Origin: an uncultured Pseudomonadota bacterium
GTDB taxonomy: Bacteria > Lernaellota > Lernaellaia > Lernaellales > Lernaellaceae
Assembly: GCA_937967875.1 (NCBI GenBank)
Contig: CALBTQ010000755.1
Coordinates: forward strand, 1 to 6,373
Direction of reading: 5' to 3'
Length of the DNA: 6,373 nt
Shown: one piece after another, positions 1 to 6,373 of the stretch
Numbering within the stretch: the stretch's first letter is position 1
Layout of the letters: each line of letters opens with the position of its first letter
Position numbers and translations under genes: made by a program
The notes under the pieces: generated by a model
Seen by the model: the letters and a program-made list of their open reading frames with translations, nothing else
What the model was told of the DNA's origin: nothing
Databases searched by the model: none

Positions 1-28
1 AGTCCTTGGCACGGGTCTGCCGGCTGAC

Positions 29-32
29 GGAG
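29..32 (+). promoter_or_regulatory. Shine-Dalgarno GGAG supporting the ATG start at 39
   Basis: GGAG lies six bases before the ATG at 39, a standard spacing. It is the main reason to prefer this start over the in-frame TTG at 6, which lies too close to the window edge for its upstream region to be judged. Confidence 0.5.
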
Positions 33-38
33 CAAGTG

Positions 39-1880
39 ATGTTCGCGGCCAAATACTGGTCGATGTGCCAGATCCTCTTTCCTCTCGGCCAGGTTTTCCT
101 GTTTTTTCTGAGGCGCTTCTCCAAACGCTTGCCCACCTTCGGGCAGACCTTCGGTTTTACCGCGTTGTACTTCGGCTCGATGGGACTGATTCAGGTCGTC
201 TCCACACTGGTGATTTTGAACATCATGGTTGATAACATCGGCCGTTTCCAAATGCTGGTGCACAATTTGCCGGCGCCGGTCGCCGACGTGTTGAACCAGG
301 TGTCCGAATACGCCCTGCAGCCGCTGATTGTTCAACCGCTGTATCTGCTGAAATTTCTTTCGCTGGCGCCGGTGCCGTTGCTGACCTACCTGGCGGTTCA
401 CCTGGGATTCGGGCTGTTGCTGGCCACCACGATCTGGCAGGGCGTGCGGTACTATCGCGCCGCCCGACGCGGGCTCAAACTGCCGAAGGCAAAGCGGTCG
501 ATTCAGTTGCCGCCGGTCTCCCGGCGTCATTGGTGGATTTTCCTGCTCGTCCTGCTGCCCGTGACCGTCGCCTGGATTGACGAACCGGCCGAGAGCGACG
601 CCGCGGTCGGGCATCCGAACATCTTGCTGATCAGTATCGACACGTTGCGCGCCGATCACCTGGGCTGTTACGGGCATAGGCGCAACACTTCGCCGATGAT
701 CGACCGTCTCGCCGAAGAGGGCATCATCTTTGAGCGGGCCATCAGCCAGAGCAGTTGGACCCTGCCCTCGCACGTCTCGATGCTGACCGGTTTCTACCCG
801 ATCGAACACGGCTGCAACGTGGTGCAGGGCATCACGCTGTCGAACAAGGTGACGACACTGGCTGAGTACTTGTTGGAGGCGGGCTATCACACGATGGCGG
901 TGACCAGCAGTCATTTCGTCAGCCCGATTTACAATCTGGATCAGGGCTTCGAGGATTTTTCCTACAACCAAAGCACAGCCGACCGGTTGATCCGCGTGGC
1001 CGTCTCGCGCATCGACAAGAACGCCAGACGGCCGTTTTTCATGTTCCTGCATTTGTTCGATCCGCACGATCCGTACACGCCGCCGGAGGAATTCCGCCGC
1101 AAGTTCGTCAAGGATCACGAGTTGAAATCGGTGGACGGCTACGTCGACCACATGATCGCCAAGCACGGGCAATTGACCTACGGCAGTCGCGAACTGGACA
1201 TTCTGGAAAGGCTGTACGACGCGGAAATCAACTTCGCCGACGATCAACTCGGGTTTCTATTGCAGCGGTTGTGGCGGGCGAATATTCTGGACAACACGAT
1301 CGTGATCGTCACCTCCGACCACGGCGAATCATTCGGCGAGAACAACGAAATCGGTCACGGCTCCGCGCTTTATTCGCAGCAGATTCACGTGCCGATGATC
1401 ATCCGTTATCCGGCGCGCGTCGAGCGCGGCGTCAAATCGAACCGGCTGATCGAGGCGTCAACACAGATTCTGCCGACGGTGCTGGATCTGGTTGGTTTGC
1501 CGATCCCGCCGGGGCGCTATCGCTTGAGCATCATGGCTGACGATCAAACATGGTCGGCAGAGGAAGATCGCGCTTTTTCCGAAACAGCCATGCCGGGCAT
1601 TCCGCAATATTCGTTCCAGAATCCCACATGGAAAACGATCGCCCCACTGATCGAACAGACCCTCAATCCCAAACAAGCCAAATTGTTCAACCCACAAGAG
1701 GACTGGGGCGACCAGCATAACCTCGCCCCGGACCATCCGGACATCGTGGAGTATTACTTGCACGACCGATTGGAGCCGTATCTCGAGCTGGAAACGACCA
1801 ACCGCCAACCGGGCGGCGTGAAAGTGCGGCTCTCGCCCGCCGACATCGAACAATTACGGTCGCTGGGGTACATTCAGTAA
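39..1880 (+). CDS. Membrane-anchored sulfatase-fold (alkaline phosphatase superfamily) enzyme, Thr-type active site
   Basis: Predicted metal-dependent hydrolase or group transferase acting outside the cytoplasm; substrate unknown. Numbered from the ATG at 39 (613 aa), there are about four hydrophobic segments near residues 5-25, 39-64, 111-134 and 164-181. A strongly basic loop before the last one (RYYRAARRGLK) places the following domain outside. The catalytic domain begins at PNILLISIDTLRADHLGCYG (metal ligand Asp201), then SSWTLPSHVSMLTG (Thr241 at the nucleophile position), the family motif HLFDPHDPYTPP (about 336-347), TSDHGE (Asp427-His428) and the typical C-terminal ending LRSLGYIQ. 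Classical sulfatases have C/S-x-P-x-R; here it is T-L-P-S-H, so the label 'sulfatase' describes the fold, not a proven activity. The start at 39 is chosen for GGAG six bases upstream. The frame stays open to the window edge (TTG at 6), so a longer N-terminus is possible. The fold is secure and the reaction is not. Confidence 0.9.
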   Translation: MFAAKYWSMCQILFPLGQVFLFFLRRFSKRLPTFGQTFGFTALYFGSMGLIQVVSTLVILNIMVDNIGRFQMLVHNLPAPVADVLNQVSEYALQPLIVQPLYLLKFLSLAPVPLLTYLAVHLGFGLLLATTIWQGVRYYRAARRGLKLPKAKRSIQLPPVSRRHWWIFLLVLLPVTVAWIDEPAESDAAVGHPNILLISIDTLRADHLGCYGHRRNTSPMIDRLAEEGIIFERAISQSSWTLPSHVSMLTGFYPIEHGCNVVQGITLSNKVTTLAEYLLEAGYHTMAVTSSHFVSPIYNLDQGFEDFSYNQSTADRLIRVAVSRIDKNARRPFFMFLHLFDPHDPYTPPEEFRRKFVKDHELKSVDGYVDHMIAKHGQLTYGSRELDILERLYDAEINFADDQLGFLLQRLWRANILDNTIVIVTSDHGESFGENNEIGHGSALYSQQIHVPMIIRYPARVERGVKSNRLIEASTQILPTVLDLVGLPIPPGRYRLSIMADDQTWSAEEDRAFSETAMPGIPQYSFQNPTWKTIAPLIEQTLNPKQAKLFNPQEDWGDQHNLAPDHPDIVEYYLHDRLEPYLELETTNRQPGGVKVRLSPADIEQLRSLGYIQ

Positions 1881-1978
1881 CATGCGCTCTTGTTCGGGCG
1901 CCAGAACTGAGAGTAGAGTGATGAACTGCGATTGCCGCAAGCGACCTCACAACCGAACGACAGGGCGGACGGGGACCA

Positions 1979-4249
1979 ATGCCGGTTGAACAATTTTTTA
2001 AACTGTCGAGCGGCCTCGTTCTCTGGGGCGGAGAAAACTACATTGCGGACAATCTTGTTAAAATTCTGCTTCTCTGGATTTTCTTTATTGCCGGCAGCGG
2101 AGCGTTTTTCTATTTCAGTCGCCGGTATTACCGAAAATTCGCCGCCCAGGCCGGGCCGATTCCGCCCGCGCCGGATCTGAGCGTCTGGCGCTGGCTACCC
2201 CTGTTGTTGTTCTTCGCCGGCGCGCTGTGGGTGCGACTGAACAAGCTGGGTCTGGAGTCGCTGGACAGTCAGGAGTTAAGCTATTACATCAAAGCAATCG
2301 TATCGAAAAATATTCTGATGGTCATTTTTGCGCCATTCATGGCCAGCCCGCATCCGCCGCTGTTTACCTTGATCATGTATCTATGGAGTCCGCTCAGCGA
2401 CTCGCCGGCCTATCTGCGATTGCCGGCAGTCTTCTTCGGCGCGGCGACCGTGCCCTTGCTTTACTCCTGGATCAGCCAGCGCACAAACCACATTATCGCC
2501 GCGGCGGCCGGGCTGCTGCTGGCGATCTCGCCTCTGCACGTTTATTATTCGCAATCGATCATGCCCTATTCCCTGTTGTGCCTGCTGATCGTCGGCGCGT
2601 ATTACCTGCATCACCGCGTACTCGACGGACCGGACCGCCACTATCGCACGATCCTTTATTCACTGACGCTGGCCGGCGGATTTTTGTGCCATTTCAGTTT
2701 TTCGGCCTTCATCGCGCCGCTTTTTCTCGAAACGCTGTGGACCGCGTGGCGCTCGCCGAAAGCGCCGGCCGATTGGCGAAGATTCCTCAAGTTCGCCTAT
2801 GTCTTGGCGTTGGCGGTGTTGATTTTCGCCGTATTTTCGATCGGCCTGATTATCTATTTCATCGCCGGCGTGCGCACGATCATGCCGGTCGTGAACCAAA
2901 TGGACCTTTTCCTTGAATATCCCGGCATCGGCGTTTGTCTGCTGAACTTCATCATGGAATTGGGCGCCTTCAATTTCTACGGCCTGTCGACCACCTTCGG
3001 TTCGCGCCTGACACCGGCCACCAACCTGTTTAGCCTGACGTTCATCCTGCTTGGATTGTGGTGGTGGAACCGCTCTCATCGCGGCTTGCCCTGGCACATG
3101 CAATGGCCGTTGTTTACCGGCATGAGTTTTTATCTGGCCAACGGCCTGATCACTATTTTTCTACATCAATATTTTTATTTTGCCATGCGACGGTTCATTC
3201 CCCTGCTTCCGTTCCTCTATTTCCTGTTGGCCTATGGCTTGTGGACGCTCACGCAATTGCTGGCCAGTCGCGCGCGGCGTTTGTTCACATATGCCCTGGC
3301 CGGCGGCGCGTTTCTGACGGTGATTTCCTGGCAGGCGGTGGATTTGACGCAAACATTGCTGGTCGCCGAAAAGGCCGACACCGAAAACGCCGTGGCGTAT
3401 CTCAAGCGCAATCTGCGTGAGGGCGATGCGATCGCCGTGGGGCCGTACTCCTTTTTCGAAAGCATGTTTAATTTTTCCTTCAAGCGCAATCAACCCAATT
3501 GGATGACGACCCTCGGACCCGGCCACTGGCGCCACCACATGCTGTGGAAAGACAACAAGCCGGAGTACGTCAACCTGTTCTATCCGCTGCACAACACTTA
3601 TCGTTCCTGGGACGAATTGCTGGAAAACGTTTTTCTGCAGCGCGTCTGGCTGGTGACGATCGAGGAAACGCCCTACGGTTGGCGCGAACTGCTGGGGTGC
3701 GGTTCGGTCACCGCCGAACCTTTTTATCGCGCGGGATTCTCCCTGGCCGATCAGGTAAATTATCAGTTGGTTACGGTAAGCCGGTTTCAGCCTTCGCCAC
3801 GGCAGGCGCGGTTGGACGCCATCCAATTCGGCGCCAACGATTACGCGCAAGCGCGCGGTTTTTTGCCCACCGAGCAAATCCGCTGCAACAAACGCCTGAT
3901 CGTGCACAACGCCAGCGTGGTTTTCGCTGAGGCGGCGAATGTCGATGCCTTCACCCTGGAAATCGAACGGTATGCCTATAACCGGGATCTCGACTTGATC
4001 ATCGAGTTGAGCACACCCCGGGGGAAATCGACCCTGCAATTGCACACGCAACCGGGCATTTCACACCTGTATTTACCGGTAAAAACTTTACCGGCCGAGC
4101 CGGGCGACGATCTGACCATCACGTTTCAATTCGATGAGGAACACCGCGACTTGTTTCCCGAGTGCGTGACCGAAGACGAACTCATCTGCGGAATTTACAT
4201 CTATAATATATCGGTGAAACGTAAGACCCAACCCCAGACGAAATTATAA
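1979..4249 (+). CDS. GT39/PMT-like (GT-C fold) integral membrane glycosyltransferase with C-terminal beta-sandwich-like tail
   Basis: Probable glycosyltransferase that takes a sugar from a polyprenyl-phosphate carrier and attaches it to an envelope acceptor outside the cytoplasm. The 756 residues show about 11-13 hydrophobic segments between residues 24 and 452. Family landmarks appear in order: the first external loop with an acidic pair (LDSQELSYY, Asp96 and Glu99), SPHPPLFTLIMYLW (123-136), YLRLPAVFFGA (145-155), LLAISPLHVYYSQS (180-193) and FAMRRFIPLLPFLYFLLAYG (401-420). A soluble part follows with AVAYLKRNLREGD (471-483), common after the membrane region in GT39 proteins. Residues about 615-748 look all-beta and resemble the accessory tails of some bacterial GT39 enzymes (inference). 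The usual D-E motif is altered here to D-x-x-E. Start: ATG at 1979 with GGGGA only three bases upstream and GGAC further back, so the ribosome site is imperfect. It lies 98 bp after the sulfatase-fold gene, possibly in one operon. Acceptor and sugar unknown. Confidence 0.88.
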   Translation: MPVEQFFKLSSGLVLWGGENYIADNLVKILLLWIFFIAGSGAFFYFSRRYYRKFAAQAGPIPPAPDLSVWRWLPLLLFFAGALWVRLNKLGLESLDSQELSYYIKAIVSKNILMVIFAPFMASPHPPLFTLIMYLWSPLSDSPAYLRLPAVFFGAATVPLLYSWISQRTNHIIAAAAGLLLAISPLHVYYSQSIMPYSLLCLLIVGAYYLHHRVLDGPDRHYRTILYSLTLAGGFLCHFSFSAFIAPLFLETLWTAWRSPKAPADWRRFLKFAYVLALAVLIFAVFSIGLIIYFIAGVRTIMPVVNQMDLFLEYPGIGVCLLNFIMELGAFNFYGLSTTFGSRLTPATNLFSLTFILLGLWWWNRSHRGLPWHMQWPLFTGMSFYLANGLITIFLHQYFYFAMRRFIPLLPFLYFLLAYGLWTLTQLLASRARRLFTYALAGGAFLTVISWQAVDLTQTLLVAEKADTENAVAYLKRNLREGDAIAVGPYSFFESMFNFSFKRNQPNWMTTLGPGHWRHHMLWKDNKPEYVNLFYPLHNTYRSWDELLENVFLQRVWLVTIEETPYGWRELLGCGSVTAEPFYRAGFSLADQVNYQLVTVSRFQPSPRQARLDAIQFGANDYAQARGFLPTEQIRCNKRLIVHNASVVFAEAANVDAFTLEIERYAYNRDLDLIIELSTPRGKSTLQLHTQPGISHLYLPVKTLPAEPGDDLTITFQFDEEHRDLFPECVTEDELICGIYIYNISVKRKTQPQTKL
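4076..4094 (+). repeat. Perfect 8-bp inverted repeat with 3-base loop inside the glycosyltransferase gene
   Basis: CCGGTAAA (4076-4083), loop AAC, TTTACCGG (4087-4094). A further TTTACCGG copy at 4072-4079 also makes a 12-bp palindrome with the first arm (4072-4083), so two pairings compete. No T-tract follows, so it is not an intrinsic terminator. It lies within codons near the 3' end and may be chance. Confidence 0.4.
4244..4249. other. Convergent stop-codon overlap TTATAA
   Basis: The glycosyltransferase ends with TAA at 4247-4249 on the + strand and the propeller gene ends with TAA on the - strand (TTA at 4244-4246). The two coding regions overlap by six bases, with no intergenic space for a conventional terminator. 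Confidence 0.85.
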
Positions 4250-5950
4250 CGCGCCCGTGGCTGCCTCGCCCGGACAGCCCGCCAATAGACTTTGCGCGTC
4301 GATCTTCAACAAGCCCACGGAAGTGGAAACGAGAAACGAATCGTCCTCCAACGACGGTTGAATCGAGCGGGTGCGCCGGCCGATGTACAAACTCCGCAAC
4401 AACCGTTTGTCGTCCAGACGGTAAACGTTCAGCGTCCCGCGCAGGAAGCTGGACACGAGCAGACAACCGCTGCCGGGCGGTTCCAACGTGCTGCGCGCGC
4501 CGGAGGGCGTCGTCAACGACCTGCGTATTTCGAGCGTATCGACCGAAACCTTGTCGACCTTGCCGCTGATGAAATGCGTCAGGTAAAAAAAACGACCGCT
4601 GGCCCGCGATATGAAAACCAAATCACGACATTGAATCACGGCATCGCCCATGACCTGCCCGGTCAGATCAAAAACGAACAGACGGGGTCCGCCCTGCTGC
4701 ACGAGGGCGCCGACGGCGATGATCTTGTCGCCGTCGGGGTGCCAAATGCTGTGCCTCAACCGGTAGCCGGCTACCTCCACGCGCTGGACTTCGTCGGCCA
4801 GGGCGTCATAGACCATGACGCCGTTATCGTACTCGTATTGCACCATCAACCGCGCCGTGGACGTCGTAAAATAGCCATCGATGAGATTGGGCAAGGAGTG
4901 CTCGATCCGGTCGAGGTTGAAGGTTTGCACCGGCTCGAAAGTCAGGCCGTCGAAGGAGCCGCGAAAAAGTTGCGAACCGACCACAAAATAAAATTGACGG
5001 CGGTAGAAGTCGACGACAATGTTATCGGCGGTCACATTGTCGGTGAACAACGATTCCCCCGGCCCGTTCCGCTCGAAGCGGATCACCGCATTCAGGTGTT
5101 GCGGCAAAAAAAGCAGGCTGTCATGCCAGGTTAAAAAAGCGCTCACATCGGTGATCGGAAACAACATCGACCGAATAAAATTCCCGCGTTTCTGCTGCTG
5201 GCGGTTGCCGCTGTTGTATGCCCGCAGATCGATTTCATAAACGCTCGGTTGGCGGACTACCTGCCTCAGGCGTCCACGTTCGTCGACGGTATAGATGAAA
5301 AAAGCTTGAAACATGCATGCGCCGTAGATCGCCAGGATGGGAATCATCAACCAACGCGGGTGGGTTAAAAAATCGTTACGGCTCAAGGTCCGCACCAACA
5401 GCGCCAGCGCGCCGAGCGGCAGCAGAAAAACCAGCAGGTAGGAAAACGTCATGCCGCTCGCCGCCAACGCCACAAGAACGAACATCGCGCCGAAGCCGTG
5501 CACCAGCCACTCGCGGCGCAACGGAGTCTTGCAGATCAAACCGTACCCGATCCACAACGCCAGCAGCGCCGGCCAACCCAACATGAGTAGAATGTTCCGT
5601 CCGATGATGGCGCTCCAGATCGGCGCCGTCATAACCATCGGTAGCCAGCAGATCACCAGTTGCAGCCAATGAATAAAGGGACGCAGTTTGTAGCGCCGTC
5701 CCCAGCCCAGGGCGAAAACCAGATCGAGCCCCAATAAAATCAGCCAAAGGAAGATCATCCAGCTGCCGCTGGACGCCACGTAACGCAGCAGCAGGAAAAA
5801 CGGCAGCACAGGCAAGGCGATCAGCAGAAGCCGCAACAGCCACAAACCGAACGTTTTTTTATCCAGCGCCTTCAGCACCGGCTTCATCGCCGCCCCCATT
5901 TCGGATATCTCGGGGCAATTATGCGGAAATCGCCGGGGCTTGTCCAACAT
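4244..5950 (-). CDS. Seven-TM membrane protein with extracytoplasmic beta-propeller domain, function unknown
   Basis: I do not recognise a named family. Residues about 34-57, 62-82, 93-112, 118-138, 148-166, 168-187 and 199-221 form seven hydrophobic segments. Basic loops (GWGRRYKLR, CKTPLRREW, RTLSRND) alternate as expected for a cytoplasmic N-terminus, which puts the C-terminal half outside. Residues about 235-557 contain some seven repeating beta units, for example RLFVFDLTGQVMG, LNVYRLDDKRLLRSLYIG and TRSIQPSLEDDSFLVSTSVG. The last ones resemble YVTN/NHL-type propeller blades, which usually serve for binding or scaffolding. No catalytic motif is visible. Start is uncertain: the ATG at 5950 has no clear ribosome site; in-frame ATGs at 5899 and 5887 follow. 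The one at 5887 (MKPVLKALDKK directly before the first membrane segment, with GGGGG five bases upstream) is a good alternative. It follows the radical SAM gene by 28 bp, probably in one transcript. Confidence 0.85.
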   Translation of the reverse strand: MLDKPRRFPHNCPEISEMGAAMKPVLKALDKKTFGLWLLRLLLIALPVLPFFLLLRYVASSGSWMIFLWLILLGLDLVFALGWGRRYKLRPFIHWLQLVICWLPMVMTAPIWSAIIGRNILLMLGWPALLALWIGYGLICKTPLRREWLVHGFGAMFVLVALAASGMTFSYLLVFLLPLGALALLVRTLSRNDFLTHPRWLMIPILAIYGACMFQAFFIYTVDERGRLRQVVRQPSVYEIDLRAYNSGNRQQQKRGNFIRSMLFPITDVSAFLTWHDSLLFLPQHLNAVIRFERNGPGESLFTDNVTADNIVVDFYRRQFYFVVGSQLFRGSFDGLTFEPVQTFNLDRIEHSLPNLIDGYFTTSTARLMVQYEYDNGVMVYDALADEVQRVEVAGYRLRHSIWHPDGDKIIAVGALVQQGGPRLFVFDLTGQVMGDAVIQCRDLVFISRASGRFFYLTHFISGKVDKVSVDTLEIRRSLTTPSGARSTLEPPGSGCLLVSSFLRGTLNVYRLDDKRLLRSLYIGRRTRSIQPSLEDDSFLVSTSVGLLKIDAQSLLAGCPGEAATGAL

Positions 5951-5978
5951 AGCCGCCGCGCCGCGGACGAATGAGTTA

Positions 5979-6330
5979 TCAGGATGATAAGAGGCGGGCC
6001 AGGAAACTCTGCAAGGTATACCGGATCAAGGTTGCGGCCAATTTCGCCTTGTGGAAAAACTCACGCGGCGAAGTCAGCAGACGCAAATGGCGCAGGATCA
6101 GCGAGGGACGCAGATAAAATCGGCGGTACGCGCGCGAGCAAAGCGCCGCCATATCGGTCATGGACAATTTATCTTCGAAATAGGGATACATGAAATCCGG
6201 CTGGGGATTAAGCACGTGGGGCGCGTAAACATCCTCAAACCCACCCTGGGCGAGCAGTTCCTCGAACATTCGGGTGTCGGGAATCGGCGTCACCGGCAGA
6301 AAATGCGCCAGGTGCAAGGGCAGCGCGCAG
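5979..6330 (-). CDS. C-terminal fragment of a putative radical SAM protein (cobalamin-binding, BchE-like class)
   Basis: Partial gene: the frame is open to the junction with adapter sequence at 6330/6331, so only about 116 C-terminal residues are present. Reading from the junction gives CALPLHLAHFLPVTPIPDTR, then MFEELLAQGGFEDVY and later RRFYLRPSLILRHLRLLTSP. The PIP(G/D)T-x(3)-EEL element followed by an FYLRPS-x-ILR helix is typical of the region after the TIM barrel in B12-binding-domain radical SAM proteins of the BchE/hopanoid-methylase type (recalled family pattern). The CxxxCxxC cluster motif and any cobalamin domain would lie upstream, outside the window, so the assignment rests on the tail alone. 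The apparent TTG start at 6317 is not real; the protein continues through it. Substrate cannot be guessed. The propeller gene follows 28 bp downstream on the same strand. Confidence 0.65.
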
Positions 6331-6373
6331 AGATCGGAAGAGCGTCGTGTAGGGAAAGAGTGTAGATCTCGGT
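6331..6373 (+). other. Illumina TruSeq adapter contamination at contig end (non-biological)
   Basis: From AGATCGGAAGAGCGTCGTGT at 6331 to the last base, the sequence agrees with the reverse complement of the Illumina TruSeq universal (P5-side) adapter as I know it, over 43 bases. Translated on the + strand, it gives the well-known adapter-derived peptide ending IGRASCRERV. It should be trimmed; no gene or site in this stretch is real. Confidence 0.98.

Noticed and set aside
1887..1913. Hairpin CTCT-T-GTTC ... GAAC-TG-AGAG after the first gene, as a terminator
   Set aside because: The stem is interrupted and no T-tract follows, so it does not meet the pattern of an intrinsic terminator.
1890..1919. 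TTGTTC and TAGAGT, 18 bases apart, as a promoter for the glycosyltransferase
   Set aside because: The matches to sigma-70 boxes are poor (about 3/6 and 4/6), no better than chance.
1921..1989. 22-codon ORF (MNCDCRKR...) overlapping the glycosyltransferase start by 11 bases, as a leader peptide
   Set aside because: It has only a weak GAGAG ribosome site and no sign of attenuation structure. Short ORFs of this size are expected by chance.
3161..4051. Long - strand ORF (296 codons) inside the glycosyltransferase gene
   Set aside because: Composition is Arg/Gln/His-rich without domain motifs, while the + strand frame carries clear GT39 motifs. It is a shadow ORF of GC-rich DNA.
4202..4207. TATAAT resembling a -10 box near the end of the glycosyltransferase gene
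   Set aside because: No -35-like element lies 16-18 bases upstream, and it would read only into the antisense of the convergent gene.
4292..5134. + strand ORF of 280 codons opposite the propeller domain
   Set aside because: It shows low-complexity charged composition and no recognisable domain; the - strand frame has membrane segments and propeller repeats.
6051..6365. + strand ORF of 104 codons ending IGRASCRERV
   Set aside because: It is antisense to the radical SAM gene and its end is translated adapter, so it is an artefact.

Overview
The window looks like the end of a short-read, probably metagenomic, contig from a moderately GC-rich bacterium. Gene content (a membrane-anchored sulfatase-fold enzyme, a GT39-type membrane glycosyltransferase, a membrane-anchored beta-propeller, and the tail of a probable cobalamin-type radical SAM protein) resembles many uncultured deltaproteobacterial/myxococcal-like or candidate-phylum genomes. 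The sequence alone does not fix the taxon. No rRNA, tRNA, CRISPR array, insertion sequence or phage gene was seen.

Layout. Two genes run on the + strand. First comes a 613-residue membrane protein of the alkaline phosphatase/sulfatase superfamily (39-1880), with an active-site Thr where a sulfatase would have Cys or Ser. After a 98-bp gap comes a 756-residue GT-C glycosyltransferase with a C-terminal beta-sandwich-like tail (1979-4249). Two genes run on the - strand towards them. The C-terminal end of a putative radical SAM protein (5979-6330) is followed 28 bp later by a protein with 7 predicted membrane segments and a roughly seven-bladed propeller (4244-5950). The two inner genes converge and overlap by 6 bp in the palindrome TTATAA, which supplies both stop codons. 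Nearly all of the window is coding, and no gap exceeds 300 bases.

The last 43 bases (6331-6373) are not genomic. They match the Illumina TruSeq universal adapter (reverse complement), so the biological sequence ends near 6330 and the radical SAM gene is cut by a library artefact.

How the genes may work together (inference): all three substantially complete proteins are predicted to sit in the cytoplasmic membrane with their catalytic or binding portion outside the cytoplasm. The + strand pair would suit modification of an envelope lipid, glycan or protein: one enzyme moves a sugar from a lipid carrier, and the other moves or removes a phosphate- or sulfate-linked group. I found no firm evidence of a wholly new system. 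The best leads are the Thr-type active site of the 'sulfatase' and the unassigned membrane/propeller protein.
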